From: an uncultured Sutterella sp.
GTDB taxonomy: Bacteria; Pseudomonadota; Gammaproteobacteria; Burkholderiales; Burkholderiaceae_F
DNA length: 64,000 nucleotides
Direction: 5' to 3'
Assembly (NCBI GenBank): GCA_949287305.1
Contig: CASEFX010000034.1
Location: 62,001-126,000 of the forward strand
Part shown: piece after piece, positions 1 to 10,983 of the stretch
How the letters are laid out: the number at the start of each line of letters is the position of its first letter
Position numbering within the stretch: the stretch's first letter is position 1
The notes under the pieces: generated by a model
Told to the model about the DNA's origin: nothing
The model's input: the letters and a program-made list of their open reading frames with translations, nothing else
The model's database searches: none
Position numbers and translations under genes: made by a program

Positions 1-712
1 CGGTGTAGGTCGAGTACACGGAGCTTTCGCCGTCGGGCTTGCTCGCGTCACGCGTGAGCTGGTAGTAAACCGTGGGCTTGATCGCGGCGGCCGTCGTGTT
101 TTCCACGTCGGTGCGGACCTTCACCGCGTATTCGCCGCGGGTGAACGTGTAGGTGCGCGTCAGAACGACGCCGTTCTTTTCGGCGCGGAAGACCACTTCA
201 AGGTTGTTGTCCGAACCCATGTCAAGCTTCTGGCTGACGAGTTCGAAACGGTCCTTGTGGTTGGGGAAGTCGCCGCCGGCCAGACCCGTCTGCGAGGTGT
301 AGGTGCGGCGACCGTCGGCCTGCAGCAGCACCACGTTGCCCAGCTCTTCCTTCGACTTTTCCTCGTTGCCGAGAATCAAGCCGGCCAGGCCGATGTCCTT
401 CCAGTCGGACAGGTTGGGCACGCGGATCAATTCCGTGCCGACGATCACGCCGCCCTCGCGGTCGAAGGTGACCTTCTGCAGATCGGTCGTCACCGTGACG
501 GGATCCTTCACTGCGGGAACGGGCGCCGCCACGTCTTCGGCCGCGGGCGCGGTCTCAGCGGGGACGGCCTTCTCCGCGGCGGCTTCCTGATGCACCTCTT
601 CGGTGTGAAAGAAGGAAGGCTTGCCCTGGTAAACCTGATAGTTGTCCCAAAGGAGGAAGCAGGAGGTAAACAGAATGACCCACAGAAGGGCTCGTTGCAG
701 ATCTTTTCCCAT
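1..712 (-). CDS. yidC: Membrane protein insertase YidC, N-terminal part
   Basis: YidC inserts and folds inner-membrane proteins, alone or with SecYEG. The visible 237 residues are the N-terminal part: a start MGKDLQRALLWVILF with one membrane segment (about residues 7-22), an Ala/Pro/Glu-rich linker, then the beginning of the large periplasmic beta-domain (TFDREGGVIVGTELIRVPNL, later FPNHKDRFELVS). The five-helix catalytic core lies beyond the left edge of the window. The gene follows yidD by 8 bp and is the last visible gene of the rpmH-rnpA-yidD-yidC group, the usual order beside dnaA. The identification rests on both sequence and context. Confidence 0.93.
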   Translation of the reverse strand, partial: MGKDLQRALLWVILFTSCFLLWDNYQVYQGKPSFFHTEEVHQEAAAEKAVPAETAPAAEDVAAPVPAVKDPVTVTTDLQKVTFDREGGVIVGTELIRVPNLSDWKDIGLAGLILGNEEKSKEELGNVVLLQADGRRTYTSQTGLAGGDFPNHKDRFELVSQKLDMGSDNNLEVVFRAEKNGVVLTRTYTFTRGEYAVKVRTDVENTTAAAIKPTVYYQLTRDASKPDGESSVYSTYT

Positions 713-720
713 AGAACTCG

Positions 721-1002
721 TTACGCTTTGTGGTTGAATTCGTTCGTGCCGACGTCTTGGTCCGTATGACGCCAGCAGCACCAAGAAAAGCGAGTCGGAA
801 CCGGATCGTATCCGCTCCCGCCGAAGGGGTGGCATCGGCAAATGCGCACGAACGTCATGTATCCGCCGCGCAATGCGCCGTGACGCTCGATCGCCTCCAT
901 GCCGTAGGCCGAACAGGTCGGCACGAAACGGCAGCTTCTCCCGAACCAGGGAGAAAGCGTCAGCTGATAAAGGCGGATCAAGGCCAGAAGCACCCGTTTC
1001 AC
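721..1002 (-). CDS. yidD: Membrane protein insertion efficiency factor YidD
   Basis: Small (93 aa) YidD-family protein, thought to help YidC-dependent membrane insertion at the inner membrane. The family core is clear: an amphipathic N-terminus ([17 protein letters not shown]) followed by the conserved Cys pattern [19 protein letters not shown] and the [17 protein letters not shown] block. Translation starts at a GTG that overlaps the rnpA stop as GTGA, implying translational coupling. The C-terminal tail after DPVP is short and not conserved in the family. Confidence 0.93.
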   Translation of the reverse strand: MKRVLLALIRLYQLTLSPWFGRSCRFVPTCSAYGMEAIERHGALRGGYMTFVRICRCHPFGGSGYDPVPTRFSWCCWRHTDQDVGTNEFNHKA

Positions 1003-1442
1003 GGCTGAAGGCTCCTCAGCTTTCCGGCCGAACGGCGCGACAACTCCTGCATCAGGAGGTTCGCGTCCTCGTGGAGAGCCTTTTTCAGAGCCGTCACGCC
1101 CGCGTCGAAGCCGGCGATTCGGTGGAGCGGTTCCTTTAGTCGTAAAGATACGTCAAGCCCCGCCCCCGCTTCACGCAACAACGGAAGCAGGTTCGGAGCT
1201 TGGTGTCTTGCGGCTTCCCGCAAAATTCGCTTGATCAGTGCACGGTCGACGGAACGGGGAGCGTTCCTTTTGCCCACGGTGATGCCGAAACGCAAGCGTT
1301 CGGGCACCTCCGTGCACATGGCCTGGAGAGAAAAATAGCGGCTCCGCGCGAAAAACGTCCGTTCGTTTCTCGTTTTCAGCAAAACGCCAAAATCCTCCGT
1401 TCGAATCAAACGGAGGTTTCGGGAAAAGCCATACGTTGCCAC
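999..1442 (-). CDS. rnpA: Ribonuclease P protein component
   Basis: Protein subunit of RNase P, which helps the catalytic RNA process the 5' ends of tRNA precursors. The 147-residue product has the family layout: an N-terminal [21 protein letters not shown] segment and the basic helix [18 protein letters not shown] followed by [10 protein letters not shown]. The usual RNR signature in that helix (xRNRxKRxxRE) is altered to [11 protein letters not shown], so the Asn is missing although the following KRxxRE is intact. The apparent start is GTG at 1442. It lies 52 bp downstream of rpmH and overlaps yidD by 4 bp. Confidence 0.92.
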   Translation of the reverse strand: MATYGFSRNLRLIRTEDFGVLLKTRNERTFFARSRYFSLQAMCTEVPERLRFGITVGKRNAPRSVDRALIKRILREAARHQAPNLLPLLREAGAGLDVSLRLKEPLHRIAGFDAGVTALKKALHEDANLLMQELSRRSAGKLRSLQP

Positions 1443-1494
1443 GGTTCGTCTCTACACGGCCGTTCAACGCCGTGCACGGCGTCTCGGACGAGAA

Positions 1495-1635
1495 TCAGAG
1501 AGCGAGCGTGTGACGGCCCTTGGCGCGACGGCGGGCAAGGACGCGGCGGCCGCCCTTCGTGCGGCTGCGGACAAGGAAGCCGTGCGTACGGGCACGCTTG
1601 ACCTTGGAGGGCTGGTAAGTACGTTTCGTAGCCAT
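1495..1635 (-). CDS. rpmH: 50S ribosomal protein L34
   Basis: Encodes 46 residues, the same length as E. coli L34, beginning [20 protein letters not shown] and ending with the conserved basic [20 protein letters not shown]34 is a structural protein of the large ribosomal subunit. The ATG at 1635 is preceded by a GAGG Shine-Dalgarno about 8 nt upstream. It heads the rpmH-rnpA-yidD-yidC operon, which is divergent from dnaA. Confidence 0.97.
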   Translation of the reverse strand: MATKRTYQPSKVKRARTHGFLVRSRTKGGRRVLARRRAKGRHTLAL

Positions 1636-1826
1636 TCTAGTAACCTCAATTAGCAGAGTTCGGAGAACCTGCCGAGGCAGCGTTATCCGAGAGAGACGTT
1701 GTTCATGGACGGGGTCTCCTTCCGGTACGTTCGGCGCACCGGGAAATGCTCCCCGAAATCACATTCTTGTGCGGTTTCGTCAAGAGGATCAAGCGTCGAC
1801 AACGCAGATCCCGCGAAAAGCCTGTT

Positions 1827-1856
1827 ATTAGAACCTAAAAACAAGGTATTTGTCAA
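1827..1856 (-). promoter_or_regulatory. Strong sigma70-type promoter for rpmH operon
   Basis: On the minus strand a perfect -35 TTGACA (1856-1851) is followed 18 nt later by TCTAAT (1832-1827), 5 of 6 matches to TATAAT. It is about 190 bp upstream of rpmH and reads towards it, leaving a long 5' leader. Prediction from consensus match only. Confidence 0.7.
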
Positions 1857-1965
1857 TCTCCTTCGACATTTTTCTTTGCGTACACACAGGATGTCGTTTC
1901 GTCCGCCTCTCCGACACTAGATGTAGTAAAGAGCTTTTTCAGTCCATCAGGATTTTGTGTTTTCT

Positions 1966-1974
1966 TGTGCATAA
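1966..1974 (-). promoter_or_regulatory. Near-consensus DnaA box
   Basis: TGTGCATAA on the plus strand equals TTATGCACA on the minus strand, one mismatch from TTATCCACA. It lies in the AT-rich stretch upstream of dnaA. Confidence 0.45.
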
Positions 1975-2043
1975 CAAAAAGTTTGTTAATGCTCACTTCG
2001 TTTTTAACGCCTATTTCAAGAATTAAAGTTGCCAGACAGCACT

Positions 2044-2052
2044 TGTGGATAA
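2044..2052 (-). promoter_or_regulatory. Perfect DnaA box upstream of dnaA
   Basis: TGTGGATAA on the plus strand is the exact reverse complement of the DnaA box TTATCCACA. It sits where the -35 region of the dnaA promoter would be, as expected for DnaA autorepression. Confidence 0.75.
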
Positions 2053-2068
2053 ATCTGTGCAGTTCATG

Positions 2069-2074
2069 TACAAT
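2069..2074 (+). promoter_or_regulatory. dnaA: Candidate -10 element of dnaA promoter
   Basis: TACAAT, five of six bases of the consensus, about 100 bp before the dnaA start. No good -35 lies at the right spacing. The perfect DnaA box at 2044-2052 occupies that position. Confidence 0.45.
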
Positions 2075-2173
2075 AGGAAGTTCTCTTTCCGTTAATCGGA
2101 ACCCTCCCCGCACGAAGCGGCGGATCGGTTCCCTGAGCTCTTTTCAAGCCCCCTTACCCTCAACACCTCTATC

Positions 2174-3529
2174 ATGCTCGAACTTTGGCAAAAGCTGCTT
2201 CAGGAACTCAACACCCTCTTTCCGCAGGCCTTTGAGATTTGGTTCCAGCCGATCAAGCCCGTTCAGTGGAACGAAAAAACGGGGGAACTGACCCTGGCCG
2301 CCCCTTCGGCCAAGGTCAACACGCTTCGCCAAACCTACCGCACCGTCATCGAGCAGCTCGGGCGGGGGCAGCTCGGCATCAAGCCCTTCTCCGTGGAGAT
2401 CATCTCCAACGGCGCCTCCGCGGCGGAACCCGAAGCCGCGGCGAGCGACAAGCGCTCGTCGGATGAAGAGCGCCTCGAGAAGACCGGTCTTCTGCCCGGC
2501 CTCACCTTTGAAAACTACGTTCACGGCAACGCCAATCAGCTGGCCGTCGCCGCGGCGGAGCACGTCGCCACCTCCGCGGGCGGACAATACAACCCCCTTT
2601 ACATCTACGGGGGCGTCGGTCTGGGGAAGACCCACCTCATGCAGGCCATCGGGCACCGCTATCTCGACCTTCACCCCAAGGCCAAGGTCCGCTGCGTTTC
2701 CGCTCAGGACTTCATCAACGAATTCGCGGCCGCGACGCGCGAGTCGGGCGCGACCAACAGTCAGAAGGCCCTGCAGCAGTTTGACGAACGCTACCGCACG
2801 CTCGACCTTCTCCTGATCGACGACGTGCAGTCCTTCTCGGGCGCCAAGGGGTCGCAGGCGCAGTTTTTCCGCACCTTCGAAGCGCTCGTGCCGCACAGCA
2901 AGCAGCTCGTCCTCACGTCGGATACGTACACGAAGGGGCTCAAGGACATTGCGCCGCGACTCATTTCCCGTCTGACGCAAGGCCTCACGGTGGCAATCGA
3001 GCCCCCGGAATTCGAGATGCGCATCGCCATTCTCCTCAACAAGGCCAAGGCCTTCAACATCGACCTTCCCGAGGAGGTGGCGACCTTCATCGCCAAGCGC
3101 CTGAAGTCCAACGTTCGTGAACTCGAAGGCGCCCTGCAGCAGGTCATCGCCTTCCAGCAGTTCCAGCCGTCGCTCGGCAAGGTCATCACGATCGACGTGG
3201 CCAAGCGCGTGCTGCGCGACCAGTTCAGCGTCAACAACAATTCCGTTACGATCGAAAACATTCAGAAGACCGTGGCCGACTACTACAAGATCAAGGTCGC
3301 CGATATGTTTTCCAAGCGCCGTCCAAGGAACATCGCTCTGCCACGTCAGATCGCCATGTACCTTGCCAAGGAATTGACGCAGCACAGCCTCCCGGAAATC
3401 GGCGCGAACTTCGGCGGGCGCGACCACACGACCGTCATGCACGCCGTGCGCAAGATCGCTCAGGAACGCAAAACGGACGCCGATCTCAATCACGAGCTCC
3501 ACGTTCTCAAACAAATCATCATCGGTTAA
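2174..3529 (+). CDS. dnaA: Chromosomal replication initiator protein DnaA
   Basis: DnaA binds DnaA boxes at oriC and opens the duplex in its ATP form. The 451-residue protein shows all four domains: domain I (about 1-85, starting LELWQKLLQELNTLFP), a short Ala/Glu-rich linker (86-105), the AAA+ domain with Walker A GGVGLGKTHLM (about 146-156) and Walker B LLLIDDVQSF (about 212-221), and the DNA-binding domain IV with signature GANFGGRDHTTVMHAVRKI (about 410-428). No clear Shine-Dalgarno precedes the ATG, and the leader is C/T-rich. It is followed by dnaN and gyrB on the same strand. Confidence 0.99.
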   Translation: MLELWQKLLQELNTLFPQAFEIWFQPIKPVQWNEKTGELTLAAPSAKVNTLRQTYRTVIEQLGRGQLGIKPFSVEIISNGASAAEPEAAASDKRSSDEERLEKTGLLPGLTFENYVHGNANQLAVAAAEHVATSAGGQYNPLYIYGGVGLGKTHLMQAIGHRYLDLHPKAKVRCVSAQDFINEFAAATRESGATNSQKALQQFDERYRTLDLLLIDDVQSFSGAKGSQAQFFRTFEALVPHSKQLVLTSDTYTKGLKDIAPRLISRLTQGLTVAIEPPEFEMRIAILLNKAKAFNIDLPEEVATFIAKRLKSNVRELEGALQQVIAFQQFQPSLGKVITIDVAKRVLRDQFSVNNNSVTIENIQKTVADYYKIKVADMFSKRRPRNIALPRQIAMYLAKELTQHSLPEIGANFGGRDHTTVMHAVRKIAQERKTDADLNHELHVLKQIIIG

Positions 3530-3565
3530 CGGACCGTCCTTACGGTATTCACTGGAAAATTTGCC

Positions 3566-7251
<3,686 letters not shown>

Positions 7252-7258
7252 GAAAAAC

Positions 7259-7290
7259 GGAGGGGACGGTCGGCCGACCGTTCCCTCTTT
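7259..7290 (+). terminator. Terminator-like hairpin after gyrB
   Basis: GACGGTCGG and CCGACCGTT form an almost continuous palindrome flanked by GAGGG/CCCTC, followed by CTTTT. It starts 8 bp after the gyrB stop and may limit transcription into the nucleotidase gene. Confidence 0.6.
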
Positions 7291-7306
7291 TCAAGAGGGC
7301 AACCGC

Positions 7307-8257
7307 ATGCAGGAAGGCGTTGAAAAAACTCCGGACGAACTCGTCGTGGCGATTTCCTCCCGGGCCTTGTTCGACCTCGAGGAGGAGCACCGTCTTTTTG
7401 AAGAAAAGGGCTACAGCGCCTTCCGCGACTTTCAGCTCGCGCACAAGAAGGACGTGCTCAAGCCCGGCGTCGCCTTTCCCTTTGTGCGCCGCCTTCTCTC
7501 CCTCAACGAGCGCTTCGCTCCCTACCGTCCCCTGCGCGTCGTCGTTCTTTCACGGAATTCCCCGGAAACGGCGCAGCGCTTCTTCTACTCCTGCCGGCAC
7601 TACGAACTTCCGATCCTGGCAGGGGCCTTCACCTCGGGGCACTCCACCTTCCCCTACATCCGTCCCTTCAACGTGTCGCTCTTTCTGAGCGCAAACCGCG
7701 AGAACGTGAAAAGGGCGATCGAGGCGGGACTTCCCGCCGGCCTGGTCCTGCCCGGACACAAGGAAATCGAAGACGACACCGATTCCTCCCTTCGCATCGC
7801 CTTTGACTTCGACGGCGTGATCGCCGGCGACGAAAGCGAGCGCGCCTTCCAACAGGGTGGCCTCGCCGCCTTTCACGAATGGGAGGAACACAACGCCGAA
7901 CGTCCCCATCAGGCGGGTCCGCTGCGCGGCCTCTTCGAGAAGCTTTCCTCTCTGCAGCGGCTCGACTACGACCTGCACGGACGCGACGATCCTTACTTTC
8001 ATCCCGCCCTGCGGATTTCGATCGTCACCTCGCGCGGCGCGCCGAGCGAAGAGCGCCTCATCAAGACGCTGAAGACCTTCGGCATGAGCGCGGCCGAACT
8101 CGTTTTGCTCGACGGCCTGAACAAGCGTCCCGTCCTCGAAGCCATACGGCCGCACATCTTCTTTGACGACCAGCTGCGCCATCTCGAAGATACGGCGTCG
8201 GTGGTTCCGAGCGTGTTGATTCCCTTCGGCATTCACAACGAGACCAAAGCGGAATAA
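7307..8257 (+). CDS. Cytosolic 5'-nucleotidase family protein
   Basis: 316 aa resembling the bacterial 5-nucleotidase family (PF06189; related to cytosolic NT5C1), which removes phosphate from nucleoside monophosphates. Family blocks visible: LVVAISSRALFDLEEEHRLF near the N-terminus, VVLSRNSPETAQRFFYSCRHY, the HAD-like acidic motif IAFDFDGVIAGDESE around residue 165, and IFFDDQLRHL near the C-terminus. No signal peptide, so probably cytoplasmic. It follows gyrB by 55 bp and lies just before the candidate replication origin. The exact substrate cannot be told from the sequence. Confidence 0.8.
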   Translation: MQEGVEKTPDELVVAISSRALFDLEEEHRLFEEKGYSAFRDFQLAHKKDVLKPGVAFPFVRRLLSLNERFAPYRPLRVVVLSRNSPETAQRFFYSCRHYELPILAGAFTSGHSTFPYIRPFNVSLFLSANRENVKRAIEAGLPAGLVLPGHKEIEDDTDSSLRIAFDFDGVIAGDESERAFQQGGLAAFHEWEEHNAERPHQAGPLRGLFEKLSSLQRLDYDLHGRDDPYFHPALRISIVTSRGAPSEERLIKTLKTFGMSAAELVLLDGLNKRPVLEAIRPHIFFDDQLRHLEDTASVVPSVLIPFGIHNETKAE

Positions 8258-8409
8258 ATACGGAACCCGTTGATAGTACAGTTATTACGTAGCCAAGAAT
8301 TTTCTCGACACATAAACTTGCCAACAGTCTGTCAACAGGTTGTACACCGACCGTTTTCATTGAAAAATCTCCCTTTTGGCTTCCTAAATTTTTCGTTTCT
8401 TGCTCTTCG

Positions 8410-8418
8410 TTATCCACT
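8410..8418 (+). promoter_or_regulatory. DnaA box, one mismatch
   Basis: TTATCCACT, differing from TTATCCACA only at the last base. It is the first box of the candidate oriC. Confidence 0.6.
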
Positions 8419-8449
8419 CCGGGCGCTTTCCTTACCTTCCATCCTCCAC

Positions 8450-8458
8450 TTATCCATA
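8450..8458 (+). promoter_or_regulatory. DnaA box, one mismatch
   Basis: TTATCCATA, differing at position 8 only. It is immediately left of the AT-rich element and in the same orientation as the box at 8410. Confidence 0.55.
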
Positions 8459-8465
8459 CAATAGA

Positions 8466-8504
8466 TACTATTATTGATTTTTTAATAATAGTAGTAAGTA
8501 GTAA
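8466..8504. repeat. AT-rich unwinding element with inverted repeat and DnaA-trio-like triplets
   Basis: Arms TACTATTATT (8466-8475) and AATAATAGTA (8484-8493) form a perfect 10 bp inverted repeat around an 8 nt loop. From 8483 the plus strand reads TAA TAA TAG TAG TAA G TAG TAA, i.e. repeated 3'-(G/A)AT-5' triplets when read away from the box at 8522. Such triplets load DnaA on single strands in known origins. Confidence 0.6.
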
Positions 8505-8521
8505 ACAGGCGGACGCGTTTT

Positions 8522-8530
8522 TGTGGAAAA
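8522..8530 (-). promoter_or_regulatory. DnaA box adjoining the triplet run
   Basis: TGTGGAAAA on the plus strand (TTTTCCACA on the minus strand), one mismatch. It is separated from the triplet run by the GC-rich stretch GGCGGACGCG. Confidence 0.55.
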
Positions 8531-8659
8531 CCCGCTTAACCCAATGTTTTCAAAACTCTTTCGGGTTAGGAAAAGCACGTGGACAAGCCTGAGGAAAGAG
8601 GGTGGATTGCTTGTTGAGCACAAAGAACAACTTTCGCTCGAAACGCGTTCGCGCCGCAG

Positions 8660-8668
8660 TTATCCACA
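8660..8668 (+). promoter_or_regulatory. Perfect DnaA box
   Basis: Exact TTATCCACA, about 37 bp upstream of the BON lipoprotein start. It could also affect expression of that gene. Confidence 0.75.
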
Positions 8669-8704
8669 AACAAGAAAGTTTGCTTTTGAAGTTTCAACAC
8701 AGTT

Positions 8705-9385
8705 ATGCACCAAAATAAACAACATTTTTGTTCTCTTTTAAAGGGGCGTCTTTCTTTGATTGCGGTCGCGCTCGGCTCCGCGGTTTTGCTCCAGGGGTGC
8801 GTGTTGGCGCCGATCGTCGTGGGCGGAGCCGCCATCGGCACGGCCTCCGTCATGACCGACCGCCGCTCGGCCGGAACGATCGTGAACGACCAGGTGCTCG
8901 AGTCCCGCGTGGTGTATGAAATCAACCGCGTCCTCGGCGAAAAGAACCATCACATTACGGCGACGAGCTATGAAGGGAAGGTCCTCCTCACCGGGGAAGT
9001 GAAGACGGAAGAGGCCCGCAAGACGGCCGAGCAGATTGCGAGCCGCAGCCAGGACGTGGCGGCCGTGGTCAACGAGCTCGCCGTAATGGATCCGACCTCT
9101 CTTTCCACGCGTCTCTCGGACTCCATGCTGGCCACCAAGGTGCGCACCGCGCTCTTCGGAACGGAAGAGGTCCAGCTCAATCAGATGAAGGTCACCGTGG
9201 ACCGCGGCATCGTCTACCTGATGGGGATCGTCACCCGTGAGGAAGCCCGGCGTGCGGCCAACGTGGCGGCGGGCGTTTCCGGCGTTCAGATGGTGGTGAC
9301 GGTCTTTAACATCGAATCCGAAGAGTACATCCGCGAACGTCTGAAGAATCTCAACAACGCTCAAACGAAAACGGATGCCAGCTGA
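8705..9385 (+). CDS. BON-domain outer-membrane lipoprotein (DolP/YraP-like)
   Basis: 226 aa with a lipoprotein signal: hydrophobic LIAVALGSAV then lipobox LLQG-C with Cys at residue 32. Two BON domains follow: about 62-128 (VVYEINRVL, VLLTGEV, VVNELAV) and about 138-205 (ATKVRTALFG, GIVYLMGIVTREEA, VVTVFNI). This is the DolP (YraP) layout, a lipoprotein linked to outer-membrane integrity at division sites and stress. No strong ribosome site precedes ATG 8705, so a slightly internal start is possible. It directly abuts the candidate oriC. Confidence 0.85.
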   Translation: MHQNKQHFCSLLKGRLSLIAVALGSAVLLQGCVLAPIVVGGAAIGTASVMTDRRSAGTIVNDQVLESRVVYEINRVLGEKNHHITATSYEGKVLLTGEVKTEEARKTAEQIASRSQDVAAVVNELAVMDPTSLSTRLSDSMLATKVRTALFGTEEVQLNQMKVTVDRGIVYLMGIVTREEARRAANVAAGVSGVQMVVTVFNIESEEYIRERLKNLNNAQTKTDAS

Positions 9386-9398
9386 CGTCCGATAAGAA

Positions 9399-9429
9399 AA
9401 GGTCCGTCGGTTTTGCACCGGCGGACCTT
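9399..9429. terminator. Bidirectional terminator
   Basis: Arms AAGGTCCGTCGG and CCGGCGGACCTT around a TTTTGCA loop, between the convergent BON and SPOR-protein genes. Nearby A/T runs are short. Confidence 0.6.
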
Positions 9430-9446
9430 GGCGTGAGGCGGAGGCG

Positions 9447-10199
9447 TCACTCGCGCGGACAGGCCCTGAGGGTCGTCCCCGTGTGGCGCGCCGCCTCCTT
9501 TTCCAACCAACGGATGTCTTTCTCGTTGAGTTCTCGGAAAAGAAGATCGACGAGCGTTTCGTTTCGGTTCCCGAACTGCAGGATGCTGAGCCGCTTCACG
9601 CCGTGTTCCGAGGCGAGCGACTCGGCGGTTTTCTGTGCGTCCCCTTCGTTGCCGAAACGGCCGAAGAGAATGCCCCATCCCTCGTCCTGAAAGTGGGTGA
9701 CGACGTGTCCGGCGACGCCTTCCTTTTCAAGCGCCTTCCAACGGCGCTCCGCGGCGCCTCGCGTCTGTCCCACGATCGTGTAGACGCCGAACTCGCTCGC
9801 AAGCGAAGTGCGGACCATCTGCATGTGATTTTCCAGTCCTCTAGGACCGAGCAACGTGTGCAGATGCGGAAGATCCCGTTCGCTCCAGGGACCCCAGACA
9901 CGGCAACTTTCCACCGTAGCGGCCTCTTCGAGGGCCGCGGCCTGCGCCTGCGGCGGCAGGGGAGCCTCGGCGTTCGCCGCGTTTTCGTCGGTGGAGGGAG
10001 ATTCTTCTTCCTTGACGGCGGGCGCCTGCGGCGCGACGTGCGACATCTGCACGAGTTCGGGGCGCTGAAGGGAAAAGTTCCGCAGGGTCACGGCGACCGC
10101 TCCGGACTGGACGGCTCGAAGCGGTTCGTCGGGGGAAAGGTACAGTGCGGCGGTGAGACCGGCCAGCGCGAGCCACGAAACCAGAGCAAAACCCTTCAT
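9447..10199 (-). CDS. SPOR-like domain protein downstream of coaX
   Basis: 250 aa with an N-terminal membrane anchor or signal (FALVSWLALAGLTAALYLS), a low-complexity Ala/Pro/Glu linker (about 60-95), and a C-terminal part resembling an SPOR peptidoglycan-binding fold (EFGVYTIVGQTRGAAERRWK, later WGILFGRFGNEGDAQKTAES). Proteins of this kind follow birA-coaX in Burkholderiales. Probably periplasmic; binding of denuded glycan is inferred, not shown. A duplicated AGAGGTAATA unit supplies its ribosome site. Confidence 0.6.
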   Translation of the reverse strand: MKGFALVSWLALAGLTAALYLSPDEPLRAVQSGAVAVTLRNFSLQRPELVQMSHVAPQAPAVKEEESPSTDENAANAEAPLPPQAQAAALEEAATVESCRVWGPWSERDLPHLHTLLGPRGLENHMQMVRTSLASEFGVYTIVGQTRGAAERRWKALEKEGVAGHVVTHFQDEGWGILFGRFGNEGDAQKTAESLASEHGVKRLSILQFGNRNETLVDLLFRELNEKDIRWLEKEAARHTGTTLRACPRE

Positions 10200-10200
10200 T

Positions 10201-10220
10201 TATTACCTCTTATTACCTCT
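10201..10220 (-). repeat. Tandem 10-bp duplication carrying two ribosome sites
   Basis: The plus strand reads TATTACCTCT twice in a row; on the minus strand this is AGAGGTAATA x2. The upstream copy contains the coaX stop codon and the downstream copy is the Shine-Dalgarno for the SPOR-like gene at 10199. Confidence 0.9.
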
Positions 10221-10983
10221 TCGATTCCCGAGCCTTTTGTGCCAGACCGCCGAGCACGAGATTGTGCCGAACGATGAGCGTCGGATGCAGAGCCCTCAGG
10301 CGGGGCGCCAGAAAACGGGAGGAGCCGCCCGCCAAGATGATTTTTGGCCGCTGTCCCGCTTCGCACATGCTTTCGTAGGCCTGCGTGATGAGACCGACCT
10401 GAGCGTCAATGATACCCGTCGTAATGGCGTCGGACGAACAAAGCGGAAAGTCCTTGTGTTCTGTCAGACCGCTGTCGAGCGTAGGCACCGCCGAAATCAG
10501 CGCCTTGTGCATCAAGGCGGGGCCGGGAGCGATGCGACCGCCCATGAAGCGGTATTCCCCGTCGCCCGTTTGAAAGACGCTGTCCACCGTCGTGGCGGTG
10601 CCGGCGTGCACGACCAGAAGCGGCGTTCCGCGAAAGAGGGAGAGCGCGCCGATGGCAGCGTACCAGCGGTCGGGACCGAGTTGTCCCGTTCTTTCGTATG
10701 CGTTGGTGAGCGTAAAATCCTCGGCCTCGTGCGCGGACTCGGATCGGACCCATTCCCAGGGAATGCCGTGGTCGTTGAAGAACTTCGTCGCGGAGAACGC
10801 GAGCGTCGGCGAGGCGACGGTGCAGCCGATGACGCGGCTCGGCCGCAGGGCGAGCCAGTTTCGGTAGAGTTCGTCCTTCCCTTGGGTGCTTCCGTAGTGA
10901 ACGACGGTGTGCGGCGTGTCCGCCTCTTCGGGCGTCGTCCACTTGAGGGCCGTGTTGCCGAGATCAATCAAAAGAGTCGTCAT
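10213..10983 (-). CDS. coaX: Type III pantothenate kinase
   Basis: Phosphorylates pantothenate in the first step of coenzyme A synthesis. 256 aa from ATG 10983, which overlaps the birA stop as ATGA. This start gives the family N-terminus MTTLLIDLGNTALKWT with the phosphate-binding DLGNT. Further ASKHA motifs: LGPDRWYAAIGA, VVHAGTATTVDSV (catalytic Asp) and FMGGRIAPGPALM. An in-frame extension to 11361 exists but overlaps birA almost fully and is rejected. The birA-coaX pairing is common in betaproteobacteria. Confidence 0.94.
   Translation of the reverse strand: MTTLLIDLGNTALKWTTPEEADTPHTVVHYGSTQGKDELYRNWLALRPSRVIGCTVASPTLAFSATKFFNDHGIPWEWVRSESAHEAEDFTLTNAYERTGQLGPDRWYAAIGALSLFRGTPLLVVHAGTATTVDSVFQTGDGEYRFMGGRIAPGPALMHKALISAVPTLDSGLTEHKDFPLCSSDAITTGIIDAQVGLITQAYESMCEAGQRPKIILAGGSSRFLAPRLRALHPTLIVRHNLVLGGLAQKARESKR

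Larger units (their letters stand above)
1636..2173. other. rpmH-dnaA intergenic region
   Basis: Holds the divergent promoters of rpmH and dnaA in a 538 bp gap without a convincing gene. The part from about 1820 to 2090 is AT-rich compared with its surroundings and contains one perfect DnaA box and one near match. This position is an origin in many bacteria, but the 8258-8704 gap has more boxes and a better unwinding element, so I read this one mainly as the dnaA control region. Confidence 0.6.
8258..8704. other. Candidate replication origin (oriC)
   Basis: A 447 bp AT-rich gap in an otherwise GC-rich, densely coding region. It holds DnaA boxes at 8410, 8450, 8522 and 8660 (one perfect, three with a single mismatch) and an AT-only core at 8461-8505 with a run of TAG/TAA triplets. 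The order on the plus strand is triplets (8483-8504), GC-rich spacer (about 8508-8517), DnaA box (8522-8530), matching the basal unwinding layout described for bacterial origins (DnaA box, GC cluster, DnaA-trios). It is 4.7 kb downstream of dnaA, after gyrB. Assignment is by motif only. Confidence 0.7.

Noticed and set aside
1636..2173. rpmH-dnaA gap as the main replication origin
   Set aside because: Only one perfect and one near DnaA box and no triplet run; 8258-8704 is a better match. Not excluded, since split origins exist.
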